Made by a program: the position numbers and the translations under genes. 64,000 bases of DNA. Origin: Candidatus Zixiibacteriota bacterium. GTDB taxonomy: Bacteria; Zixibacteria; MSB-5A5; WJJR01; JAJRUJ01. The notes beneath the pieces were generated by a model. The model saw nothing but the letters and a program-made list of their open reading frames with translations, ran no database searches and was not told the origin of the DNA. This document shows, in pieces, positions 53,901 to 61,916 of this stretch. Position 1 is the first letter of the stretch; each line of letters opens with the position of its first letter. Where the stretch lies: positions 1 to 64,000 of the forward strand of contig JAJRUJ010000068.1 of the NCBI GenBank assembly GCA_024277855.1, in the 5' to 3' direction.

Positions 53901-55804
53901 GGGGAAGGCGAAACGATTTTTTCTTGGATATGGTCAGAAGTGAAATTGCGATTAAAAAGCGGAAATTGGAATCGGCGATTAAGATTTTGAATTCGTGGCG
54001 ACATCATTTTCACGATAACCCGCTTCCCGGCTGGAAGAGTCACTATCATCGACTGCGAGCCCAGTGGCTTGAGGCGGTGGGGAAACGTGACGACAGTCTT
54101 AGGTGCTACAAACGCAGCATCCGTATCGCGAGGGAATCCGAGAGAGTCGATCTCATGATCCAATCATACGAAGAGATCCTGACCATTGTGTGTCGGCATT
54201 CGAATCCAAGGGTAGCTCTTCCATATTTGCGCGAATTGTCTCTTCTTTGGAAGAAGGTGAATCACATGGGTCCAAGTGAAACGATGCAGAATGCAATTAA
54301 GGCGCTATCGTCCGGTCCGGCAGAATCCCACTTCGCAGACTTGGTTTTCAACCTGTCCGACTCATTGAGGAAATTCTCAAATAAGGTCACCGCACTTGAT
54401 TTCCTGCTTAAAAATGCCGTTCAGTTTTTTGACGCGGACTGCGGTGCCCTAATCTCGAAACATCCATCCTCAGGCCGTCTTTTCATCGAGGCGCAACTCG
54501 GCTTGGATTCTGAGGGAGACCGTGACGATACGTTGGCTATAAGCAAGAGCGTCATCAAGAAGGTCGGGGGCAACTCCGAACCTCTCTGCATCGATGATGC
54601 GCTTGATGATCCCCGGACCAAATCGAAAAAGAGTATCATTCAACACAATATTCAATCGGTTCTCTGTGTTCCTGTGACCGTAGGGTCCATGACATGGGGC
54701 GTTCTTTATCTGGATAACCGGACGGTTCCCGGGGCTTTTAAGGAAACCGACACCAAGATCCTTGAGGCCCTGGCAAATTTCATGGCGATCTCAATTGACC
54801 AGGTTGATGAAATAAACCGACTGCGCTTGGGCGTGGGTAATATCCCGGCCGAGGGAGGATTGCCCGCCGCGACCATCGTCGCCAATTCGTCCAAAATGAA
54901 ATCCATATTGGTCGAAGTAGACCAGCTCGCCGCCCATGATACGAAAATACTCCTCTTGGGGGAGAGTGGCACGGGCAAAGATACAATCGCAAAATATATT
55001 CACCTGAAAAGTCCGCGCGCGGAGAAGCCGTTCATTGTGATGAATTGCGCAGGTATGGTCGAGACATTGGCCGAGTCAGAGTTGTTCGGCATCGAGGATA
55101 GTGTCGCGTCCGGAGTGAAATTCCGCGAGGGAAAATTCCAATTGGCGGAAGGAGGCACAATTTTCCTTGATGAAATTGGCGATCTACCGCTCAGCCTGCA
55201 GGCAAAACTCCTGCGAACCCTTGAAGAGAATTCGGTCGAGCGTGTTGGCGGTAAACCAATGGGGATCGATGTCCGCTTCATGGCGGCGACGAATCGTGAC
55301 CTTGCCCAAATGGTCGATTCCGGAGAATTCAGACTCGACTTATTTTATCGGCTTAATACAAATCCAGTTACTTTGCCACCTTTGCGTGATCGTGTCGAGG
55401 ATATTCCTGTCTTGGTCGATTTGTTCCTCAAATATTTCTCCCGGAAGATGGGCCGCTCGGTGCCCGCAATGAGCACGAAACAACTGGATGAACTGTGTGA
55501 ACATTCATGGCCGGGGAACATCCGTGAATTGAAGAATGTCGTCGAGCACGCGATGATTATGGCCGACAAAGGGGAGATCACCTTCCGGTTAGAGAACCAA
55601 GTGCGACCAAGTATCCGTAAAGAGATGAAAATGCGCAGGACTCTTGCCGATGTCATGGAGTCCGCGGAAAGAGAATTCATCCTGGATTCCCTGGAAAAAT
55701 GTGGTTGGAATAAAGCAAAGACTTCGCGGTGGATCGGCCTGCCCGAATCGAGTCTGAGGACCAAGATGAAGAGACTTAGTATTAAAAAACCGCGCAAGTT
55801 GTGA
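50948..55804 (+). CDS. Giant Ser/Thr kinase-NTPase-TPR-GAF-AAA+ transcription regulator
   Basis: A 1,618-residue cytoplasmic protein. The ATG has TGGAG 6 nt upstream. Domains in order: a Ser/Thr kinase (about 10-265) with VAIKKT, HCDLKPSHIL (Asp about 128, HCD for HRD) and DFGMVS; a P-loop NTPase (Walker A GVEGAGKSF, about 300); TPR-like repeats (about 650-1060); a GAF domain (about 1165-1300); a sigma54-type AAA+ domain (Walker A LLGESGTGKD, about 1338, and TIFLDEIGDLP); and a Fis-type HTH (GWNKAKTSRWIGLPESSLRT). The GAFTGA loop that contacts sigma54 reads SVASGV, so canonical activation of sigma54 is unlikely. It is followed by a small secreted protein, an HTH protein and an unknown protein. 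Confidence 0.9.
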   Translation: MSLVAYSQYFGDERLVSRSRHNAVFQARDRVGGQTVAIKKTLPQSNQVSLGIRHEFEFLTRHRHPNIVPAYDFGRDNDGRAFFSMKWIAGYSLANPFAASQKTTYTKVLPEFFRAMQSIHEEGFVHCDLKPSHILVENGKTSAAAKIIDFGMVSRKGIKRPLEMRGTPGYIAPEVLRGDPVNRASDVYSVGVLLKYLTEMKHENDGEADCLPIVESAMNDLIVRCMATNPKARPPDFHFVENVWSRDVLRDTGYDSPDISPVPRGRIIAGRQKSLGELKEACASLREIGGGIVVVEGVEGAGKSFIVEKHRRIAQVRGDATLRLNCGNGPINYAAIREAITMWIDKDSVRRDSRNSLYIYLTLDPHWAVKQSDIHQLTELIDGSGVVCVVQGVEGISGQSNNKQRAVRLGRLGESEFEILCKSLFEKYSNLASLIPFLSLATDRVPGRLYDKWNEYRRFVLHGKNRCEFNWYAAPAKYVQSTMRTISELFRDKGNLLSIISSLGSPFGRSDLLSMSNMAETAIDDALRSLTLNHYLSKTPAGQYEITSPWVDQVLRRLCPSSRESNSVDRIGSSNILKNDLKNAAYATRTSVDLSVYSNLCYLPEAMQAGRAIVRGDEAWSHVGIDIRLIILSKLVSGLSRVARYKAARRWTGRLGEFALARLKTGNALSLPQIESIIKRMTEYGSLAQRTKWMRSVLDSPSAKTGEIKALMLSELGSLDVASNNIESALQKLFEADAIYNSNDCVDVQSARNLGRIGSAYYKSRNLEKALKYYDLGNQLCAECDSPEVSAILKFNIGLVHWEEGRPELALRFFEHAANHAEQLAKPRILASVKRSMALCVADLKPASQALQLAREAYSLTVDAGAHESIVPALSNIGWTAMRSGEMELAEKYISKAHHFAESSDNKYVLWATSLNFARFHRLRGDYRQALDFARTARDISSKFDSSSGFVETLLEIASISLASGELKTAGKMVSQIDQLDTKHRGRRNDFFLDMVRSEIAIKKRKLESAIKILNSWRHHFHDNPLPGWKSHYHRLRAQWLEAVGKRDDSLRCYKRSIRIARESERVDLMIQSYEEILTIVCRHSNPRVALPYLRELSLLWKKVNHMGPSETMQNAIKALSSGPAESHFADLVFNLSDSLRKFSNKVTALDFLLKNAVQFFDADCGALISKHPSSGRLFIEAQLGLDSEGDRDDTLAISKSVIKKVGGNSEPLCIDDALDDPRTKSKKSIIQHNIQSVLCVPVTVGSMTWGVLYLDNRTVPGAFKETDTKILEALANFMAISIDQVDEINRLRLGVGNIPAEGGLPAATIVANSSKMKSILVEVDQLAAHDTKILLLGESGTGKDTIAKYIHLKSPRAEKPFIVMNCAGMVETLAESELFGIEDSVASGVKFREGKFQLAEGGTIFLDEIGDLPLSLQAKLLRTLEENSVERVGGKPMGIDVRFMAATNRDLAQMVDSGEFRLDLFYRLNTNPVTLPPLRDRVEDIPVLVDLFLKYFSRKMGRSVPAMSTKQLDELCEHSWPGNIRELKNVVEHAMIMADKGEITFRLENQVRPSIRKEMKMRRTLADVMESAEREFILDSLEKCGWNKAKTSRWIGLPESSLRTKMKRLSIKKPRKL

Positions 55805-56142
55805 TACCGCTGATTACATATCCTCCTATTATGTGATTCTGCAACACCTTACGCGGAGTCAACAGATTTTCTCCTCCAGCGAGAACAACTCGCTGTCGGG
55901 CGCGCACCAACTTCTTGATCAAGACCAACTTAGACACGTCATTGCCGTAAACCGCGACAAACCGCGTTTTATTGCGATAATAAGATAGCCCACTTCATTT
56001 CTATTTAAAAAAATCCGCCATTCTTCATCCTGCTTGGCCTTGTCCGCCAACACCTTAGGAACGCGACCCGATTGGCCGCCCGGGAAACGGCCCCATTCTT
56101 ACACCACTTATCTCCCAGGAACCATTAGCCGGGAGGCGCTTT
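55805..56142. other. Intergenic region with repeat and stem-loop upstream of the small secreted gene
   Basis: A perfect hairpin CAGCGAG-aacaa-CTCGCTG (55877-55895) lies just past the regulator stop but lacks a T-run. A direct repeat AAACCGCG-AC-AAACCGCG (55949-55966) has a 10-bp period, one helical turn. No clear promoter or extra gene is visible, and no sigma54 -24/-12 pair was found. Confidence 0.5.
55949..55966. promoter_or_regulatory. Direct repeat, candidate activator site
   Basis: Two copies of AAACCGCG are spaced 10 bp apart, on the same face of the helix, about 180 bp before the small secreted gene. This fits binding of a dimeric activator. The HTH of the adjacent giant regulator is an obvious candidate, but binding is inferred only. 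Confidence 0.4.
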
Positions 56143-56382
56143 ATGTCAAGGAAAGTAGGGTTATTCCGCACTCTAATCATCTTGGTTGTCGTCACTGTTC
56201 TTTTCTCTGGAGCGTTCTGGAGTTCGTCTCCGCAAGAGGCCTACGCGGAAGGTGGAGTTGGTGATCCAATACTCATCGACACGAACACAGTGCCCGACAA
56301 CAACGTTACTGGCGGTGGAACCGAATCGGTAAGTACGACGCCCCGATTCGACGCCATTGCCTTTGTATCCACCCCAATTTGA
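56143..56382 (+). CDS. Small secreted protein of unknown function
   Basis: A 79-residue protein with a convincing signal peptide (LFRTLIILVVVTVLFSGAFW, cleavage near AYAEGG) and a mature part of about 45 residues rich in Gly, Thr, Asp and Asn. GGGAGG lies 6 nt upstream. It has no Cys in the mature part and no known domain. It sits directly after the giant regulator and is closed by a hairpin (56423-56458), so it is a separate short transcript. It could be a signal, a surface peptide or a substrate, but nothing shows which. Confidence 0.75.
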   Translation: MSRKVGLFRTLIILVVVTVLFSGAFWSSSPQEAYAEGGVGDPILIDTNTVPDNNVTGGGTESVSTTPRFDAIAFVSTPI

Positions 56383-56422
56383 ACTTCTGCGGCCAACGGT
56401 CGCACTGCTTCAAACGCGCAGC

Positions 56423-56458
56423 CGGAGGGGATCAGGTCTTCGATCCCCTCCGACTTTT
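56423..56458 (+). terminator. Strong terminator-like stem-loop
   Basis: An 11-bp perfect stem CGGAGGGGATC / GATCCCCTCCG with an 8-nt loop is followed by ACTTTT. It lies 40 nt after the small secreted gene and ends before the next ATG, so it either terminates that transcript or attenuates readthrough to the HTH gene. Confidence 0.7.
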
Positions 56459-56489
56459 GAGAACGCGAAAAGTAATGAGGAAATTGAGA

Positions 56490-56933
56490 ATGATAAAACT
56501 GGCGAGAATATTTAAAGTAATCCGCCTTCTGCATCGTCGACCGGGGCAAAAAGCTCCGGAATTGGCAGAAGCTTGTGGAGTCTCAGTAAGAACAGTATAT
56601 CGGTACATAGACACCCTCGTTAATATCGGCTTCCCAATTTATTCTTGTGGTGGGTTCCACATTCTTGATTCGAACCAGATGCCGCCGGCGGATTTCTCTT
56701 ATCTCGAACTTCTCTATCTTAATTCCCTGTTACAGGAGAAGAGCGGTCTGGTTACCCCGGAAAAACCGCAGGCCAAGGAAAATATACTCTTCAAGATAAA
56801 TCAAGCTTTCTGCGATCCGGACCATCATCGATTTACTGCGTCCGCAGATTTGCAGAATAAATATGTTGCTGACCATTGTCCGGAATCAAATCGGTCAAAA
56901 TCAATCGGAGAATTAGTAGTTACACACCAATAG
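56490..56933 (+). CDS. Small HTH DNA-binding protein (HTH_11-like)
   Basis: A 147-residue protein starting at the ATG before IKLARIFKV (GAGG about 9 nt upstream). The track starts 37 residues earlier across the terminator. Its N-terminus is a winged helix-turn-helix (KAPELAEACGVSVRTVYRYI, IGFPIYSCGGFHIL) of the kind found in DeoR/HTH_11 regulators, with no ligand-binding WYL domain. The rest is helical and unrecognised (NSLLQEKSGLVTPEK). It is followed by an unknown protein gene only 13 nt later, so they are probably one operon. Its target is unknown. Confidence 0.7.
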   Translation: MIKLARIFKVIRLLHRRPGQKAPELAEACGVSVRTVYRYIDTLVNIGFPIYSCGGFHILDSNQMPPADFSYLELLYLNSLLQEKSGLVTPEKPQAKENILFKINQAFCDPDHHRFTASADLQNKYVADHCPESNRSKSIGELVVTHQ

Positions 56934-56946
56934 TGCCGGAGGTTTT

Positions 56947-57957
56947 ATGGAGCATGACAGTTTGGCCGCGATCGAGACAGTTCCGCTTCTGGAGCATCCA
57001 ATCATTCGACTGGAGACGCTCATTTTGTATCAATTGCGGAATACGCACTCAAACGTGGATGGCGATCTCGCGGCCAGATTCAAGTTGAATATCTTGGCCA
57101 TCCAGGAACTCGGTCGCCTGGGGCTAATCGGCCCGGACGCCAATCCGGATCACCCCGGTCTTGCAAAGAACCCGCCCAGATGGTGTTGGAGCGCCGGCCT
57201 CGGAGTCGGGAATGGACACAGTCTCCTGGTCGATTTTCTCTCGGCTAACGGTCATCTGGACTTCCACATGCGCGAGCTCTGGAAAAGTCTGATTATTGAA
57301 CGGTCCTTTTTCGAACTTGCGCCGATCCTGCTGAGAGAAGTGGTCTTCGGGTTGAAAGGCTGGACTGCCGAGGAGACGATAAAGGTTATCGATGAAAGTT
57401 TCTGGGCGGGTTCAGGAACCCGCATGCCGGTCCGCGGCAGTGATCTTTATCAGCATTGCAAGGACCATCCGGAGGACCCACGTTGTTGGGTTGCAGAGCA
57501 ATCGTTCGCGGTTCCCCGGGCACGCGGAATGGCCAGTGAGCTGGCCTTCGTTTTCAGTCTCTATAAGCACGATTTCATCAACCCCGAACAGACCCGTGTA
57601 ATTTTCGACGTGTTCTACAAAGGACTGACCGTACACCGGGGTCTGAGCGACATCGATCTGGCGGCAGGCGTCGTCATTGTCGAGAGCAATGTTCGGGATC
57701 GTAAACTTGTAAGCACCATGACGGCCTCCATGGCCAAACCGGAAGTCGGTTACTTCGAGGCCGGGAGCCATTGGGAGGAGATTTGCAGTCAACCGAATCC
57801 TTCGCTACCGTGTCTGGTGATGCGTAATTTCCCGGTTGCCGTTCGGGTTGTCGACCAGTTTGTGAAGGCCAATATCCTGGAGGAGAAAGCGGTTCAGGGA
57901 ATGTGGAATCTTTTGGGGAAGGTCCTCGGGGGAGGACCACGCCAGGTTGACTCCTGA
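56947..57957 (+). CDS. Unrecognised 336-residue protein
   Basis: This protein is convincingly coding (GGAGG 4 nt upstream, correct size, codon use like its neighbours) but no family is recognised. It has no signal peptide or membrane helix, so it is cytoplasmic. Its sequence mixes helices (LARFKLNILAIQELGRLGLI) with Cys/His-containing motifs (SDLYQHCKDHPEDPRCWVAE) and Trp-rich segments. It shares an operon with the HTH protein and follows the giant kinase-regulator, so it may be a target or effector of that pathway. The motif CxxHPEDPRC could bind metal, but this is speculation. Confidence 0.65.
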   Translation: MEHDSLAAIETVPLLEHPIIRLETLILYQLRNTHSNVDGDLAARFKLNILAIQELGRLGLIGPDANPDHPGLAKNPPRWCWSAGLGVGNGHSLLVDFLSANGHLDFHMRELWKSLIIERSFFELAPILLREVVFGLKGWTAEETIKVIDESFWAGSGTRMPVRGSDLYQHCKDHPEDPRCWVAEQSFAVPRARGMASELAFVFSLYKHDFINPEQTRVIFDVFYKGLTVHRGLSDIDLAAGVVIVESNVRDRKLVSTMTASMAKPEVGYFEAGSHWEEICSQPNPSLPCLVMRNFPVAVRVVDQFVKANILEEKAVQGMWNLLGKVLGGGPRQVDS

Positions 57958-57994
57958 CGAATTGAGCGAATAAAGTAATATCGAATAGGGCAAT

Positions 57995-58016
57995 CCCGGT
58001 GATGTCACCGCCGGGG
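57995..58016 (+). terminator. Possible terminator between convergent genes
   Basis: CCC-GGTGA-TG-TCACC-GCC-GGGG forms a hairpin with a perfect 5-bp inner stem and a bulged outer stem, 38 nt past the stop at 57957. The T-tract is weak (CTTTCT), so confidence is low. Confidence 0.35.
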
Positions 58017-58200
58017 TCGCCTTTCTGGCCTGGCAATATCTATTTGTCGGCAAATAAGACAATCCCCTGGGTGGAGCGCTGTTCGAATTTATGATAATGC
58101 TGAAAAGGCGGACGAAAAAAAGGAAACCGCGATCATCCGATGGTCGGGGTCGCCGTTTCAAGTTGATGAATCTCTCATCAAATCGTGGTTAATTACTTCG

Positions 58201-58668
58201 TCAGGATGAAACTCGTTTCCAGACAAAGCTCTTTTTCACAAAAAGAAACTTTATTTGGATTTTCAGGTGACGTTTATCGATGAGAGTTAATTTGGGAGAA
58301 ACAGTTTTCCCTTTTCGGTGCGCATATAACTCTCCACCTCGCCAGGTGTCCTTTCCGTCAAACCTGTAATCTTTCAGTACTTCAAGCCCCAGTAGTGGAC
58401 GGCTTCTTAATTCCTTCTTTTTGTTCTTATTATCCACTAACGGATTCCCGGTTGTATCCGACTGCTTTATCCATACGATTTTTCCACAATACCTGTCGCC
58501 ACACTTATATATCTCGATCTTTTCTACCGGTTTGCCGTTTTCTTCAATAACCCAGACACCAATAATGTCATCTGGCTTAGTCTCGCCGGCGCTGATCATG
58601 GAGAACGAAAGCAGGATGTAGCATAGGATTACCGTAACCGCACTGATACTGTTTTTATTAGCGATCAT
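58201..58668 (-). CDS. DUF2147 family secreted protein
   Basis: A 155-residue exported protein. A signal peptide (SAVTVILCYILLSFSMISAG) is followed by the DUF2147 pattern: IIGVWVIEENGKPVEKIEIY, GDRYCGKIVWIKQ, PLLGLEVLKDYRFDG and a basic end SFVWKRV. The family is a small beta-fold of unknown role, sometimes near lipid or transport genes. Its own promoter probably lies between it and the efflux genes upstream, but no strong signal is visible. Confidence 0.85.
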   Translation of the reverse strand: MIANKNSISAVTVILCYILLSFSMISAGETKPDDIIGVWVIEENGKPVEKIEIYKCGDRYCGKIVWIKQSDTTGNPLVDNKNKKKELRSRPLLGLEVLKDYRFDGKDTWRGGELYAHRKGKTVSPKLTLIDKRHLKIQIKFLFVKKSFVWKRVSS

Positions 58669-58797
58669 TCATAGCCCCCGCATGCTTCGTTTCAATTCGC
58701 CACACCTGTGGTCATTTTTGATGACGGCAGGTTCGACTCATCCGATCATCGCCGTTTATTACCGAGACAGTTGTTCTCTTGAAATTCTCATCCTTCA

Positions 58798-61700
58798 TCA
58801 GCCCACCTGCTCCAGCCCGTTCGCCGGAGATTTGGACAGCTTTACCTGAAGATCATCAAGCCAGTCATATATGATGGGAATGACAATCATCGTCAGTAGG
58901 GTAGAGGCGGTCATTCCACCGATTACGGCAATCGCCAGGGGCGAGAACCGTTCGGCGCCAAGCGCCCATTCCATAGCCAACGGGATCATTCCCACGATCG
59001 TCGACAGTGACGTCATCATGATCGGCCGAAAACGAGTCTGCACCGACCCGATAATGGCCTCTCGTCGCGGGACGCCGTCGAGTCGGCGTTGACGGATTAC
59101 ATCAATCAGAATGATCGAGTTGTTTACCAGAATCCCCACCAGCAGAATCAGGCCGACCATCACCGGCATTGATACCGCCTCACCGGCGATCCACAGGGCA
59201 ATGCCCACACCGATCAGACTGAGGGGAATGCTCATCAACACGGTAATCGGATGCAGGAAAGATCGGAACTGGGCCACCAGCAACAGGTATACTCCGACGA
59301 AGGCGATAATCAGGGCAAAAACAAGCTCCGCCCGCGATTCGGACATGTCCTTATCTTCACCGAGCAGTTCTATTGAGTATCCTTGTGGAACGGTCAGCCG
59401 GTCAAGGGCCTTGCTGATATCAGCCGCGACAAAATTAAGCGGTCGGCCGTGGTGCAGGGCGAGGATATCGAGCGTGGGTTGCAGGTTTTCCCTGGTGACC
59501 AGCCCTTGGACAATCGTTTCACGATTCCCGGTAATCGCGCCGACTGGAATCGCGGTTCCCTCGGTTTGTGAAAAAGCCCTCACCGCGTATGCGTCCTGTT
59601 CCGAGAGTCGGTAGTTTTTACCGTATCGCACCCTGATGGGAGTCTGATTGCCCTTTCCGTCATCAAAAGTTCCTGTCGGGATGCCGTCCAGTGAGTATAC
59701 CAGTTCCTGGGCGATGGACAACGGCGTCAGGCCAAGCTCAACAGCGCGTTCTCTGGTGATGGTTAACGACACGCTACGCTGATCGCGGCGCCAGCTCCGA
59801 TATGGATTAACCACCGAAGGCACGGCCCGGACCGCCTCCAACACTTGATCTCCCAAGTGGTCCAGGACCAGTGGGTCTTCACCCCGAATGCTCACGACAA
59901 TCGAGGAGGCGGTTGTTGATCTGGCGGTACTTCCCGATTCTCGAACTACAAGGTTTTCGATCCCTGGAATTTGGGAGAGTTTTTCCCTGATACGATCCTG
60001 GATATCCCAGATCGTCTCGTCTCGTTCGGTCCGGGGGGAGAGTGTTAGTGAAATATACCCCTGGGTCGGCCCCTGGACCCCGCCGCCGCCGAAAGAGTGC
60101 ATGCCGGGTTCAAAACCTAACTGGGTTGAGACCAGGAGCACTTCCGGTTCTTCCAGGATTACTTTTTCCACTTGTGTGATGATTGCTTCCGTCTGAGCGA
60201 GGGAAGTTCCGGACGTGGTCTCGACAGTCACAAAACTCGTGCCGCTATCCATCCTGGGCAGCAACTCCATACCCTGAAAACGAAGCAGTATCACCCCGAT
60301 CACGAGCAAGACGGCCGCCGATACAAAAACGAGCCAGCGGCGTGAAAGCGCATGTTTCAATAAAAACAGGTAACCTTCCCGGGTTCGGTCCATCAGGAAA
60401 TTCCATGGACTGGATATTTTGCGGGACAGCCGCTCAAAGCGTCCTCCCTCACCCGCCGTGAAAGTCGTAAGAATTGGGACTATAATGAGAGCAACGAGCA
60501 ACGAGGACAAAAAGGCGATTATCAGCGTCGCCGCCAACGGACCGAAAGTTTTCCCGACAAATCCATAGAGGAAGAGAAGAGGGACCAGGACGGTCAGTGT
60601 CGTGGCATTGCCGGCAATCACCGCGAACTGAATTTCCGATGCACCGACGCGTGCGGCTTCTTCAGCGGTGAGCTTATCGATATGATACCGGCGTGCGATG
60701 TTTTCGAGAATGACTACCGAAGCATCCACCACCATCCCGACCGCAAGAATAATCGCGGTCAATGTCACCAGGTCGATTTGTATCCCAATAACTTTCATCC
60801 CGGCAAAGGTCAACAAAAACGACAGCGGCATTGATACGGCGACAACCAAACCTCGACGAAAGCTGCCCAGGAAAAGGAAGATGACCAGCGCGGCAAGGAA
60901 CAGTGCCTGCGCAACGCTGGCCAACATATTACTGACCACTTGTTGAGTAAAAGACGCCGATTCTTCGGCCTCAACAAATCGCAATTGTGGATATCGGTCG
61001 GCTATTTCGGCAAATTTCTCCTGCGCGCGCTTGACCACGTCAACGGTATTCGCATCGTCCTGCTTGAATATTTGCACGGCAATCGCCGACTCGCCGTTGA
61101 CATGGTATTTGGAAAGATCCTCAGCACTGCCGTAATGGATTTGAGCCAGGTCGCCCAATAACAATCGATTACCATCCTGAAGTCGAATAGGGATCCTGGC
61201 AATATCGAAGATCGTTTTACTCTCTTGGTCAACACGAAAAGAGTATTGGACTTCATCCGCGTTGATTTTGCCTGCCGGAATACTGACATTGTGTTCCCTG
61301 ATCGCCCGGGCAACTGCCGCAATCGGCAACTTATAGGTCTCCAGTGTATTCCGATCAACGAGGATCGACACCTCCGGTTCATGCCCGCCGAAAACATCCA
61401 CCATCGCCACTCCCGCCACGCGTTGCAGTTCCGGCGCCAGATCCTCTTCAACCAGTCTCCGAACCGCGACAAGGTTGTCGCCGATAACACCGACGGTAAG
61501 GACCGGTCGGTCACTCGTCGAAAATTTCAACACCTGAGGTTCACGAATGCCGGTCGGCAGTTTGCCGCGGATTCTGGCGATTGCATTCTGCACGTCAAGT
61601 GCGGCCATGTCGACATCGACATCATACCGGAATTCCACGGTCACCACCGACATGCCGTCCTGTGACGATGAAGAAACTTTATAAACGCCTGCCAATGCCG

Positions 61701-61914
61701 CGCATTCCTCTTCAATGGGATCCGACACCATGTCTGCGGCGTCTTCCGCCGAAGCCCCGGGATACGCCGTCAGGATATTCACCAGGGGAGGCGCAGTTTC
61801 GGGGAAAAGCTGGATAGGTATAGTGAAATAAGCGATTATTCCAAAGAATATCGCAGCGATGGCCAGCGCATATACCGTATACCGATTATTGAGGCCGAAC
61901 TCTGGCAGGGTCAT
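58798..61914 (-). CDS. RND efflux pump inner-membrane permease (HAE1-like)
   Basis: A 1,038-residue pump that exports drugs or similar hydrophobic compounds driven by protons. It has the twelve helices of the family. The start is FGLNNRYTVYALAIAAIFFG and the pore domains have PGASAEDAADMVSDPIE. In helix 4 the usual DD pair is VDAS (AVGMVVDASVVILENI), keeping one Asp and Glu as in CzcA-like pumps, and helix 10 has VNNSIILID in place of the AcrB Lys. Drug and metal pumps overlap here, so the substrate is uncertain. It starts 2 nt after the stop of the adaptor gene upstream, so the two are co-transcribed. Confidence 0.92.
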   Translation of the reverse strand: MTLPEFGLNNRYTVYALAIAAIFFGIIAYFTIPIQLFPETAPPLVNILTAYPGASAEDAADMVSDPIEEECAALAGVYKVSSSSQDGMSVVTVEFRYDVDVDMAALDVQNAIARIRGKLPTGIREPQVLKFSTSDRPVLTVGVIGDNLVAVRRLVEEDLAPELQRVAGVAMVDVFGGHEPEVSILVDRNTLETYKLPIAAVARAIREHNVSIPAGKINADEVQYSFRVDQESKTIFDIARIPIRLQDGNRLLLGDLAQIHYGSAEDLSKYHVNGESAIAVQIFKQDDANTVDVVKRAQEKFAEIADRYPQLRFVEAEESASFTQQVVSNMLASVAQALFLAALVIFLFLGSFRRGLVVAVSMPLSFLLTFAGMKVIGIQIDLVTLTAIILAVGMVVDASVVILENIARRYHIDKLTAEEAARVGASEIQFAVIAGNATTLTVLVPLLFLYGFVGKTFGPLAATLIIAFLSSLLVALIIVPILTTFTAGEGGRFERLSRKISSPWNFLMDRTREGYLFLLKHALSRRWLVFVSAAVLLVIGVILLRFQGMELLPRMDSGTSFVTVETTSGTSLAQTEAIITQVEKVILEEPEVLLVSTQLGFEPGMHSFGGGGVQGPTQGYISLTLSPRTERDETIWDIQDRIREKLSQIPGIENLVVRESGSTARSTTASSIVVSIRGEDPLVLDHLGDQVLEAVRAVPSVVNPYRSWRRDQRSVSLTITRERAVELGLTPLSIAQELVYSLDGIPTGTFDDGKGNQTPIRVRYGKNYRLSEQDAYAVRAFSQTEGTAIPVGAITGNRETIVQGLVTRENLQPTLDILALHHGRPLNFVAADISKALDRLTVPQGYSIELLGEDKDMSESRAELVFALIIAFVGVYLLLVAQFRSFLHPITVLMSIPLSLIGVGIALWIAGEAVSMPVMVGLILLVGILVNNSIILIDVIRQRRLDGVPRREAIIGSVQTRFRPIMMTSLSTIVGMIPLAMEWALGAERFSPLAIAVIGGMTASTLLTMIVIPIIYDWLDDLQVKLSKSPANGLEQVG

Positions 61915-61916
61915 GG

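Noticed and set aside
56040-56142. A sigma54 promoter before the small secreted gene.
   Set aside because: I found no GG-N10-GC pair with the right sequence, so regulation by the neighbouring AAA+ protein through sigma54 is not supported.
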